DNA of 64,000 bases. It comes from Calothrix sp. PCC 7716. GTDB taxonomy: Bacteria; Cyanobacteriota; Cyanobacteriia; Cyanobacteriales; Nostocaceae. The notes beneath the pieces are model-generated. The model saw only the letters and a program-made list of their open reading frames with translations. It did no database searches and was not told where the DNA came from. Below, piece after piece: positions 1-7,565 of this stretch; the stretch's first letter is position 1; the number at the start of each line of letters is the position of its first letter. The position numbers and the translations under genes were made by a program. The stretch is taken from positions 4,902,580 to 4,966,579 of the forward strand of contig NZ_AP025018.1 of the NCBI RefSeq assembly GCF_019977735.1, written 5' to 3'.

Positions 1-69
1 TAAAGAATTTAAGATTGAATTAGGCGCCGAGGTGGATAATTGATTTGGAACTGAATCGATTAATTGCAT
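1..69 (-). CDS. Start of a third RiPP-operon gene, runs off the left edge
   Basis: An open frame begins at an ATG whose complement is at 67-69 and stays open for 23 codons to the window edge. It starts 28 bases after the stop of the APH-like kinase on the same strand, so it is probably co-transcribed with the kinase and the precursor. The visible residues begin MQLIDSVPNQLSTSAPNS and show no diagnostic motif. By analogy with class V lanthipeptide and thioamitide pathways, where an APH-like kinase works with a HopA1-like lyase, a HopA1-family protein is the natural guess. That is inference from context only. A GGCGCC hexamer lies inside the frame, as in most genes native to this genome. Confidence 0.45.
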   Translation of the reverse strand, partial: MQLIDSVPNQLSTSAPNSILNSL

Positions 70-97
70 AAAATTGGTTGGCTAAAACTAAAACTAC

Positions 98-1273
98 TTA
101 AGCAAGAACAAAGTTAGAGTCAGTTAGTTCAGCTTCTGTGACTCCAAAAACTGTATAAATTGATTGTTCTGGACGACATAACAAACTCTTTGCCACCTGA
201 AGCATACAAATACCTGCATTGCCAAAGCTTTTTTCGTAATGGAGCATTGCCTGAATTCTGTTAATTAAAGCAAGACCGGCAAACTGTACGACTCGCTTCA
301 AAAAATCAGGACGGTGTTGTATAATTTCTGGAAAGTTATCAAAATAAGCTTGAGTAACGGCTGTAATAGAAGGCTGTATTTTTTCGAGTGGAATGACGGC
401 AAGACTTAAAGATTCGTTAATATTTATAGACTTACTAACAACTAAACTACCTAACCAAAACTGGAGATAGCTAGAAATAACTGTTCCCAAATCAAATGCA
501 GGGTCCCCCCAACTAGAGCGTTCCCAATCAATAAATCGAATCAGACTGATTTCATCTTGAGAGAAATTATCTTGTTCCCAATTATTGTGTAAGAGAATGT
601 TATTCAACTTCAGGTCATTGTGCGTCACACAACAAGGGTTAAAAGCAGCGCTCAAATCTAAAATTGCTTTTCCTAAACTGTCATATCGCTGATATAAAAC
701 CAAAAATTTTATTCCATCTGCGGGAATATGACCAAAAATCTCTGGACTAATCTGCTCTAATCCAAGACTAAGATGAAGAGCTTCGTTTACAACTATATCC
801 TCAGAGTCTTCTAAAAAGAAATTTTGGTATTCTTGATTGTTAAAAGTTGTGCGATGTATTGTAGATAATACCTTACCAATCAAAGATGCTATTGCAGTTG
901 GAAACTCTTCTTTCTCTGTGTATAAATCAGTCAGGTCAAAATATTTATCTAGGTAGTTAAAAACAATTATTGAATAATTTTTATCAAAATGAAGTACCTC
1001 TGATATTAATGTACGAATATGATTCAATTCTGGAAACTGTTGTAATAATTCTTGAAGGCGCCATTCATTAAAAAACTCTCCTATTGTTTTTCCTTCTCGA
1101 TTGATACGCTCTTGTTTAACAAGAAGTTGGCGCCCAGACTGCCAGTTTAATAGTAAGTTAAAGTTTTTTGCTTCTTTTAATTCAATTTCGCTGGGTTTGG
1201 GTTCTAATTTAGTACAAATTTTCTGTGTAACTAAATATTCTAATACATTGTTCGTGCTTAATGAAAATGTCAT
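98..1273 (-). CDS. APH/choline-kinase-like phosphotransferase of a RiPP cluster
   Basis: This is a 391-residue protein with the kinase core of the aminoglycoside phosphotransferase fold. The catalytic-loop motif HNDLKLNN (about residues 218-225) is followed by the metal-binding segment FIDWERSSWGDPAFDLG near residue 248. I chose the ATG at 1273, which has AAGGT upstream; the frame extends further upstream, but over the hairpin at 1301-1337. It lies 144 bases downstream of a double-glycine precursor gene on the same strand and just before another gene. In class V lanthipeptides and thioamitides, kinases of this fold phosphorylate Ser/Thr of the precursor ahead of elimination, and that role is inferred here. 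An antibiotic or small-molecule kinase is the alternative. The fold is secure; the substrate is not. Confidence 0.8.
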   Translation of the reverse strand: MTFSLSTNNVLEYLVTQKICTKLEPKPSEIELKEAKNFNLLLNWQSGRQLLVKQERINREGKTIGEFFNEWRLQELLQQFPELNHIRTLISEVLHFDKNYSIIVFNYLDKYFDLTDLYTEKEEFPTAIASLIGKVLSTIHRTTFNNQEYQNFFLEDSEDIVVNEALHLSLGLEQISPEIFGHIPADGIKFLVLYQRYDSLGKAILDLSAAFNPCCVTHNDLKLNNILLHNNWEQDNFSQDEISLIRFIDWERSSWGDPAFDLGTVISSYLQFWLGSLVVSKSININESLSLAVIPLEKIQPSITAVTQAYFDNFPEIIQHRPDFLKRVVQFAGLALINRIQAMLHYEKSFGNAGICMLQVAKSLLCRPEQSIYTVFGVTEAELTDSNFVLA

Positions 1274-1300
1274 GTTGTAAACCTTATTTAATGTAAAATT

Positions 1301-1337
1301 ACCCGCCAGCACCCTAGAAGGGTGTGGCTGTAGGGTT
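1301..1337 (-). terminator. Hairpin in the precursor-kinase gap, possible attenuator
   Basis: Nested inverted repeats lie in the 144-base gap: an outer CCGCC/GGCGG pair and an inner CACCC/GGGTG pair around AGAA. On the minus strand the stem is followed by a T-rich run. RiPP operons often place a partial terminator after the precursor gene so that the precursor is made in excess over its enzymes, and the position fits that pattern. The fold was judged by eye. Confidence 0.4.
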
Positions 1338-1417
1338 TTAGGCGGTTTTACCAACCTGTACAGAATTGACTAAACGTAAGCGGTCTAGGAATTCTTGGAG
1401 TACATGGTACTTGTCAT

Positions 1418-1705
1418 TTAAAAACTATTAAGCGGGTTGCTGAGTTGAGTGCTGATTTCCCAAGCTGTACCCCCTGCAATAAACCGAGAAATTTTTCCTT
1501 TATTTCTCCAAAGAGCTTTAGAACCTGCTACTGATTTTTCAACACTTTTAACTACACTTTTAACAATAGAGCGGGACACAGGTGTCGTTCTTCTACCACC
1601 ATAAACATCAAGTTCACCATCTCCCAGTTCATTCATGTAACTTTCGGAATCAGAAAAAAGTTCGGCGCCAGTAGGACGCAAGTCATCAATTTTAATAGTA
1701 GGCAT
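1418..1705 (-). CDS. RiPP precursor peptide with double-glycine leader
   Basis: A 95-residue peptide. Residues 1-37 form an acidic leader with the typical bacteriocin-like pattern NELGDGELDVYGG ending in Gly-Gly. Residues 38-95 form a basic core that starts RRTTPV. The core has no cysteine but holds a Ser ladder (SRSIVKSVVKSVEKSVAG) with a serine every fourth residue, a second Gly-Gly at about residues 78-79, and a hydrophobic tail ending NPLNSF. AGGAG lies eight bases before the ATG. It is probably co-transcribed with the APH-like kinase and lies divergent to a C39-peptidase exporter set that would cut after the first Gly-Gly. The mature product is unknown. Without cysteine, lanthionine rings cannot form within this peptide. 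Confidence 0.8.
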   Translation of the reverse strand: MPTIKIDDLRPTGAELFSDSESYMNELGDGELDVYGGRRTTPVSRSIVKSVVKSVEKSVAGSKALWRNKGKISRFIAGGTAWEISTQLSNPLNSF

Positions 1706-2029
1706 TTAGGAATCTCCTATTTAATTAAGGCGTTAATTGCCTGATAACACCTTTAGTTTGTGATAACAAAGTTAGAAAATCAAGAGTTTTCAACTAATTA
1801 CAAGTACATAATTAAAGGCTTTTTGTTTTGATTATTCAAAAAATGCTATTGAAAGTATCTCTATTTGGTAGATCAATTTTATGGCGCCGATGTCTTGCCG
1901 CATTAGAACAGCTTCAAAAGCCGCTACGCTTAAACATTTACAGATTGTTTGTAAAGTTTTGTAACATGTTGCAGAATTTCAGGTGTTTTGAGTCCGAAAA
2001 GAAAGCGGAATTGACAAGGAGGGACTGCT
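1706..2029. promoter_or_regulatory. Divergent control region between precursor and HTH/exporter genes
   Basis: This 324-base non-coding stretch separates the leftward biosynthetic genes from the rightward HTH and exporter genes, so it should hold both promoters. An inverted repeat TTTACA/TGTAAA (1937-1942 and 1950-1955, seven-base spacer) and the palindrome AACATGTT just downstream are candidate sites for the neighbouring HTH protein. An open frame from 1828 exists but has no ribosome site and no protein-like features, so I treat it as non-coding. Confidence 0.4.
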
Positions 2030-2563
2030 GTGGAAAATCTGAGTTTGCACTTAACGCCTTTTCAACGAAAGCTTTTACTCAAGAACCTTGAAACAAATTT
2101 GCGCGCGGAATATCGCCGGCGAATAGAAATTATGTTGCTAGCTGATGCGGGGAAGTCACAGGCGGAAATCTGTAAAGCTTTGGGATGTTGCCCTGAAACC
2201 GCACGTTATTGGATAGTGATTGCACAAACGGGAAAAGCACATTTATGGGATGACCGTCGTATCGGGCGCCCTAAGACTGTTAATGATTCGTATATAGTGC
2301 GTTTGAAGGAACTAGTGAGCCATAGTCCGCGCGAGTATGGTTATTCTTTTGGACGTTGGACAGCGCAGTGGTTAGGGAAGCATTTGGCGCAAGAGCTAGG
2401 AACTCAAGTTAGTAGTTGTCATATAAATCGTCTACTTAAGGAAATGGGACTTTCGACTCGACCAAAGAAGGACATGATTGAAGAAAATCAAAATATCCAA
2501 AATCATAAGATTAGAATTCAAGATTTATCACAAGGTAGTTGGCAACGGATACAACAGATGTAA
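2030..2563 (+). CDS. Helix-turn-helix protein of IS630-transposase N-terminal type
   Basis: A 177-residue protein starting at GTG 2030, preceded by a strong AAGGAGG ribosome site; no ATG in the frame is as well placed. Residues about 10-75 form an HTH of the IS630/homeodomain-like type (AGKSQAEICKALGCCPETAR). A second winged-helix segment follows, with WTAQWLGKHLAQELGTQVSS near residue 110. The DDE catalytic domain of a transposase is absent, and the C-terminus is a short polar tail. It stands just ahead of the exporter genes on the same strand and is probably a domesticated regulator of the locus. The alternative is a relict transposase N-terminus, but the strong ribosome site and intact frame argue for a working gene. 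Confidence 0.65.
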   Translation: MENLSLHLTPFQRKLLLKNLETNLRAEYRRRIEIMLLADAGKSQAEICKALGCCPETARYWIVIAQTGKAHLWDDRRIGRPKTVNDSYIVRLKELVSHSPREYGYSFGRWTAQWLGKHLAQELGTQVSSCHINRLLKEMGLSTRPKKDMIEENQNIQNHKIRIQDLSQGSWQRIQQM

Positions 2564-2617
2564 CGGATGGTTGATTTGTTCTTGTGTTAGGCGTTGCTAT
2601 ACATTTTTTATAAGGTT

Positions 2618-5359
2618 ATGAAATCTAGAAAATTTGTTTTGGATTTGGAAAATCTAGGTCAGCAACTGGCTCGTACATTTGGTGAAGAGTTGGAGACGCG
2701 ATATATCTCGTCTCTACATGAAAAAATACAAATTGTTGAACCAGCAGTTGGAAAAAAATTCTGGCAGGCAGAGGACGCAGCAGTTGGCATTTACCTGGTT
2801 CTTGCTGGTAAAGTTAGATTATTCGATAAAGCTGATAATTTAATCGTTACTCTGTCTGAAGAAGAGTCATTTGGCGAAGTAACTTTATTCCCAAATGAAC
2901 ATTTTCAAGCTTATTCTGCTAAAGCTTCATTAAATTTAAAACTTTGTTATGTCGAAGGTGAGTTTTTAAAACCTTTACTCAAACAGTATCCTAGCATCAC
3001 AAATCATCTCCATAATCAAGCAATTCAAAAAGATTTATTGCTAACACAATTTAATCAGTCGAGCGCCTTACCACCCCAAAGTGGAAACACAGAAGTTACA
3101 ATTCCCCAATCAAAAATCCAAAATCTATTAATTGTTGAAGACAAATCTACAATCAATCAGGCTTACTTTCCTAGTCCCACTTTACAAGTAAACCATTGGT
3201 GGCAAAGAGTTATTCGTCGCTATCCTTTCTTTGAACAGCAAAGTATGGCTGATTGCGGCGCCGCTTGTTTGGTAATGGTAAGCCGTTATTGGGGTAAGCA
3301 TTTTAGTATAAATCAACTGCGCTCGATTGGTGAATTTGACCGCAATGGCGTGTCGCTAAGAAATTTGGCTTTTTTGGCAGAGAGTGTTGGGTTTGCCACT
3401 CGACCTGTAAAAGCTAGTCTCGATAAATTAGGAACGCAAAACTTACCTGCAATTGCTCACTGGCAGGGAGACCATTATATTGTAGTTTATGAAGTGGCGC
3501 CTAAGTACGTTGTAATTGCAGACCCAGCAATTGGTCAGCGCGTTCTTAGTCATGCAGAATTTCAAGCTGGATGGACTGGGTATGCTTTATTACTAACACC
3601 CACTGCTGTACTGAAAGATGTTAATGAGAAAAATCAACCTCTGTGGGAATTTTTAAAGCTATTAAGACCTCATAAAGTTGTATTAATTGAGGTATTATTT
3701 GCTTCTATTTTACTCCAGATTTTTGGGCTAGTTTCACCACTATTTACTCAGTTAATTTTAGACCGAGTTGTAGTTCAGCGGAGTGAGTTAACCTTGACTG
3801 CTATAGGACTAGGACTGCTGATTTTTGGGGTAATGCAAATCGCTCTAACTGCACTCAGAGAATATCTTTTAGACCATACTGCAAATCGAGTTGATTTAGC
3901 TCTGATTGTCGGTTTTATTAATCATGCTTTTCGACTGCCTCTGTCATACTTTGAGTCACGCTACGTAGGAGATATTATTTCGCGCGTTCAGGAAAATCAA
4001 AAAATTCAAAAGTTTTTCACAGACCAAGCATTATCTATATTTATGGATATGCTGACAGTATTTGTATATCTGGGATTAATGTTTTGGTATAGTTGGAGAC
4101 TCACACTACTGACTTTAATAATCTTACCACCATATATATTATTAGCATTGTTTGCTACCCCTTTTCTGCGACGTGTTTCACGAGAAATCTTTGCTACTTC
4201 TAATGAAGAAACTGGATATTTAATCCAATCTTTAACCGGAATTAGCACGATTAAATCTATGGCAATTGAGCAAACAGTACGTTGGAAATGGGAAGAATTG
4301 TTTGGTAAGTCAATCAAAGCTAGCTTTTCTGGACAAATAATTGGGAACGTACTTCAAAGCATTAGCTCGTCTATTGAAATGCTAGCAACCACAGGATTAT
4401 TATGGTTAGGAGCATGGCAGGTAATTCACAATGAATTAACTATTGGGCAATTAGTTGCTTTTAATATGTTGCTCGGTAATGTCATAAACCCCTTTCAAAG
4501 GATAACTCAATTGTGGGATGAATTACAGGAGGTAATTATTGCAATTGAGCGTATCAATGATGTAATTGAAGCCAAACCAGAAGAGGATTTACAATCTAAT
4601 AATCGCAATTTTCTACCTGCAATTAATGGTCATATTTGTTTCAAAAACGTTACATTTCGTTATCAAAATGCTGATGTTAACATTCTAGAAAACATTAACT
4701 TTGAAGTACAACCAGGTCAGACTGTAGCATTAGTAGGGCGTAGTGGCTCCGGGAAAACAACTTTAGCCAAGTTACTTTTAGGACTTTATTTACCTACCGA
4801 TGGAAAAATACTTATTGATGGCGCCGATATTACTACTGTTTCTGTACGCTCGCTACGACAACAAGTAGGTGTAGTTGACCAAGATACATTTATGTTTGGT
4901 GGTACTATTCATGAGAACATTAGTATTGCTTACCCAGAAGCTCCGTTAGAAGAAATTATTGAAGTAAGTCAACTAGCAGGCGCCCATCAGTTTATCAACT
5001 CACTACCAATGGGTTACAAAACCCAAATTGGTGAAGGTGGTGGAATGCTTTCTGGTGGACAAAGACAACGCATCGCCATCGCGCGTGCGTTACTAGGAAA
5101 TCCTCAATTATTGGTTTTAGACGAAGCTACTAGCAGTCTTGACACCGAGTCAGAGCGAATAATTCAAAATAACCTCAGCAAAATCCTTCAAGGAAGAACA
5201 ACCCTAATAATTGCCCATCGTCTCTCAACAATACGCAACGCTGACCTAATTTTAGTATTAGACAAAGGCTTGCTAGTCGAAAGTGGAAATCACAATCAAT
5301 TAATGGCTAAACGTGGTCTGTACTTCTACCTTAACCAACAACAAGTTCCAATTAGTTAA
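2618..5359 (+). CDS. Peptidase-containing ABC transporter with N-terminal cNMP-binding-like domain
   Basis: About 913 residues from ATG 2618 (TAAGG upstream); a TTG eight codons earlier is less likely. Order of parts: a cyclic-nucleotide-binding-like beta-barrel (about residues 40-140), a C39 cysteine peptidase with SMADCGAAC (Cys near 212) and its His in WQGDHYIVV, six membrane helices (about 340-620), and a nucleotide-binding domain with Walker A GRSGSGKTT, signature LSGGQRQR and Walker B LLVLDEATSSLD. C39 exporters cut leaders after Gly-Gly while transporting the core, so this is the obvious processing and export protein for the precursor at 1418-1705. It is followed 11 bases later by its HlyD partner. 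The three-part architecture is typical of cyanobacteria. Confidence 0.93.
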   Translation: MKSRKFVLDLENLGQQLARTFGEELETRYISSLHEKIQIVEPAVGKKFWQAEDAAVGIYLVLAGKVRLFDKADNLIVTLSEEESFGEVTLFPNEHFQAYSAKASLNLKLCYVEGEFLKPLLKQYPSITNHLHNQAIQKDLLLTQFNQSSALPPQSGNTEVTIPQSKIQNLLIVEDKSTINQAYFPSPTLQVNHWWQRVIRRYPFFEQQSMADCGAACLVMVSRYWGKHFSINQLRSIGEFDRNGVSLRNLAFLAESVGFATRPVKASLDKLGTQNLPAIAHWQGDHYIVVYEVAPKYVVIADPAIGQRVLSHAEFQAGWTGYALLLTPTAVLKDVNEKNQPLWEFLKLLRPHKVVLIEVLFASILLQIFGLVSPLFTQLILDRVVVQRSELTLTAIGLGLLIFGVMQIALTALREYLLDHTANRVDLALIVGFINHAFRLPLSYFESRYVGDIISRVQENQKIQKFFTDQALSIFMDMLTVFVYLGLMFWYSWRLTLLTLIILPPYILLALFATPFLRRVSREIFATSNEETGYLIQSLTGISTIKSMAIEQTVRWKWEELFGKSIKASFSGQIIGNVLQSISSSIEMLATTGLLWLGAWQVIHNELTIGQLVAFNMLLGNVINPFQRITQLWDELQEVIIAIERINDVIEAKPEEDLQSNNRNFLPAINGHICFKNVTFRYQNADVNILENINFEVQPGQTVALVGRSGSGKTTLAKLLLGLYLPTDGKILIDGADITTVSVRSLRQQVGVVDQDTFMFGGTIHENISIAYPEAPLEEIIEVSQLAGAHQFINSLPMGYKTQIGEGGGMLSGGQRQRIAIARALLGNPQLLVLDEATSSLDTESERIIQNNLSKILQGRTTLIIAHRLSTIRNADLILVLDKGLLVESGNHNQLMAKRGLYFYLNQQQVPIS

Positions 5360-5370
5360 ACTAATCTATT

Positions 5371-6702
5371 ATGCAAGAACCTTTAAATCAAAATCGTCAA
5401 GTAAAACCTTCCAAATCTGTAATTAATGAATGGTCTAGTGTCACCAAGGAAATAATTGATACTTTACCGCTTGTTTGGACGCGCGGGTTAGTATATTTCC
5501 TCTTAATATTCGCAGCAACAATCTTACCTTGGGCAATGCTATCCAAAGTTGATGAAACAGGAAGTGCAAGAGGAAGACTAGAACCTCAAGGCAAAGTTTT
5601 GAAATTAGATGCACCAGTTTCTGGAACAGTTACAGCTATAAATATCAAAGAAGGTCAAACTATAACCAAAGGTCAAACTTTACTCAAACTAGACTCAGAA
5701 TTAGCACGTGCGGAACTGCAACAAACTCAGGCAAAGCTTGAAGGTTTACATAACCGTATCAGCCAGCTTGAATTACTAAAAAATCAATCGATAGCATCGA
5801 GTCGCACTCAACAATTACAAAATCAAGCACAAGATTCTGAGCAACTTGCTCAACTTAATCAAATACAACAAAGGCTAAATTCAAGCAAAAGAGTACATAT
5901 TCTTGAAAAAGGGCGCCTTAAAGTTGCAGAAAATGATGTCAAGCGTCATAAATATTTGTGGAAGCAAGGCGCCATTTCTAAGAGTAAATTAGAAGAAGTA
6001 CAAGGTGTTATGTTAGAACGTAAACGACTAAGTGAGCAAGCACAGTCAGATATCGAGCAAGCAACTACCGAAATAGCTAAACAGAAAAGCACAAATCAGC
6101 GTAACCAACGTACAGGTGAATTAGCAATTTTAGAAACTCAAAAACAACTTAAAGAACTACAGTCTCAGCATGTAGATGTTCAATCAGAAATTGCTCAAAC
6201 GAAAAAACAAATTTATTCTCTACTATTGCAAATGCAACAGCGAACACTATTAGCTCCTACTGACGGCACAATTTTTCAATTGAGTGTAGACCACGCGGGA
6301 GCAGTTCTACAGCCAGGACAAACAGTTGCTCAAGTGGCGCCGAAAGGAGTACCAATTATATTTAGAGCAGAAATACCCAGTACTGAAAGTGGTTTTTTGC
6401 GTATAGGAATGCCAGTAAAACTCAAATTTGATGCTTATCCATTTCAAGAATATGGAGTACTAGAAGGTAATCTAAGCTGGATTTCACCAGACTCGAAAAT
6501 TGTAGAAACTCCTCAAGGAAAACAAGAAAATTATGAATTAGAAATTACTTTGAAACAAACTTATATCCAAAACCAAAACAAACGTGTTTATTTAACACCA
6601 GGACAAACAGCAACTGCTGACGTAATTGTCAGACAGCGACGCATCATTGATTTTTTACTAGACCCATTTAAAAAATTGCAAAAAGATGGATTAAAGCTGT
6701 AA
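5371..6702 (+). CDS. HlyD-family membrane fusion protein
   Basis: A 443-residue periplasmic adaptor. There is one membrane segment near residues 38-58. A lipoyl/biotinyl half-motif follows (LDAPVSGTVTAINIKEGQ, about 87-104), then a long Gln/Lys-rich coiled coil (about 115-285), the second lipoyl half (LLAPTDGTIFQLS) and a beta-barrel. It links the inner-membrane ABC exporter at 2618-5359 to an outer-membrane TolC-type channel, which is not in the window. The 11-base gap to the transporter gene indicates one operon. GGCGCC sites within the gene match the rest of the native genome. Confidence 0.93.
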   Translation: MQEPLNQNRQVKPSKSVINEWSSVTKEIIDTLPLVWTRGLVYFLLIFAATILPWAMLSKVDETGSARGRLEPQGKVLKLDAPVSGTVTAINIKEGQTITKGQTLLKLDSELARAELQQTQAKLEGLHNRISQLELLKNQSIASSRTQQLQNQAQDSEQLAQLNQIQQRLNSSKRVHILEKGRLKVAENDVKRHKYLWKQGAISKSKLEEVQGVMLERKRLSEQAQSDIEQATTEIAKQKSTNQRNQRTGELAILETQKQLKELQSQHVDVQSEIAQTKKQIYSLLLQMQQRTLLAPTDGTIFQLSVDHAGAVLQPGQTVAQVAPKGVPIIFRAEIPSTESGFLRIGMPVKLKFDAYPFQEYGVLEGNLSWISPDSKIVETPQGKQENYELEITLKQTYIQNQNKRVYLTPGQTATADVIVRQRRIIDFLLDPFKKLQKDGLKL

Positions 6703-6740
6703 TTACATCATTTAACTTACCATTTTATAGGAGTCATATC

Positions 6741-7466
6741 ATGTCAGAATTTGCTACCATATCTAATGATGAGTTACTTTATCAAATAAAGTTATCTTGT
6801 CAAGTTCCTACTTTTGTCGAAGAAATAATCACTCGCAAGATTATTACACACGCAGCACAAGAAGCAGGTATTGAAGTCGAAACACATGAACTACAGCAAG
6901 CAGCAGATAACCTGCGACTAATCAATAATCTTTCCAGCGCTGATATGACTTGGCTATGGCTAGAAAAACATCATTTATCTTTAGATGAATTTGAACAATT
7001 AGTTTATCACAATGTTTTGACATCAAAATTAACAGAACATTTATTTGCAAACCAAGTTGAACAATTTTTTGTCGAACATCAGTTTGACTACGCACAAGTA
7101 GTTATGTATGAAATCGTACTTGATGATAAAGATTTAGCAATGGAACTTTTTTATGCTGTCAGCGAAGAAGATATAAGTTTTCCAGAAATTGCTCACCAAT
7201 ATATTCAAGATACAGAGCAACGTCGCTATGGTGGATACCAAGGTATACAAAGTCGCAAAGACCTAAAACCAGAAGTTTCTGCTGCTGTATTTGGCGCCAC
7301 TCCACCTCAAATTATTAAGCCAGTTATCACTTCGGAGGGTGTACATTTAATTTTTGTTGAAGAAATAATCACACCCCAATTAGATGAAACACTATATTCA
7401 CAAATTCTATTTGAGTTATTTGATAATTGGTTAAAACAAAGAATTGAGGAATTTGAATACCGTTAA
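6741..7466 (+). CDS. Parvulin-type peptidyl-prolyl isomerase of the export cassette
   Basis: A 241-residue protein with ribosome site TAGGAG before ATG 6741. The N-terminal half is a helical SurA-like chaperone region. The C-terminal half (about 115-225) resembles a rotamase domain, with RRYGGYQGI, an FGATPP turn and SEGVHLIFV. No signal peptide is seen. In cyanobacteria, parvulin-like proteins often accompany C39-ABC/HlyD pairs, and here the gene is last in that operon. It probably helps fold or present the exported peptide, but whether the rotamase site is active cannot be told from the sequence alone. Confidence 0.8.
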   Translation: MSEFATISNDELLYQIKLSCQVPTFVEEIITRKIITHAAQEAGIEVETHELQQAADNLRLINNLSSADMTWLWLEKHHLSLDEFEQLVYHNVLTSKLTEHLFANQVEQFFVEHQFDYAQVVMYEIVLDDKDLAMELFYAVSEEDISFPEIAHQYIQDTEQRRYGGYQGIQSRKDLKPEVSAAVFGATPPQIIKPVITSEGVHLIFVEEIITPQLDETLYSQILFELFDNWLKQRIEEFEYR

Positions 7467-7521
7467 AATGAGAAGCTTCCGTAGCATTAGTCTGCTTCCG
7501 TTATAAAAGGCAAAGCATGAC

Positions 7522-7558
7522 ATTAGCCACGTTTTAACAAAAAAATAACGTGACTAAT
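7522..7558. terminator. Bidirectional terminator between convergent genes
   Basis: Twelve-base arms ATTAGCCACGTT (7522-7533) and AACGTGACTAAT (7547-7558) pair with one mismatch around an A/T-rich loop. The hairpin lies between the convergent exporter operon and ilvD and can serve both. Outer CATG copies extend the symmetry. Confidence 0.65.
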
Positions 7559-7565
7559 TTCATGC

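Noticed and set aside
1828-2091. 87-codon frame overlapping the HTH gene
   Set aside because: No ribosome site, unlikely residue composition, and it overlaps the well-supported GTG-started gene at 2030.
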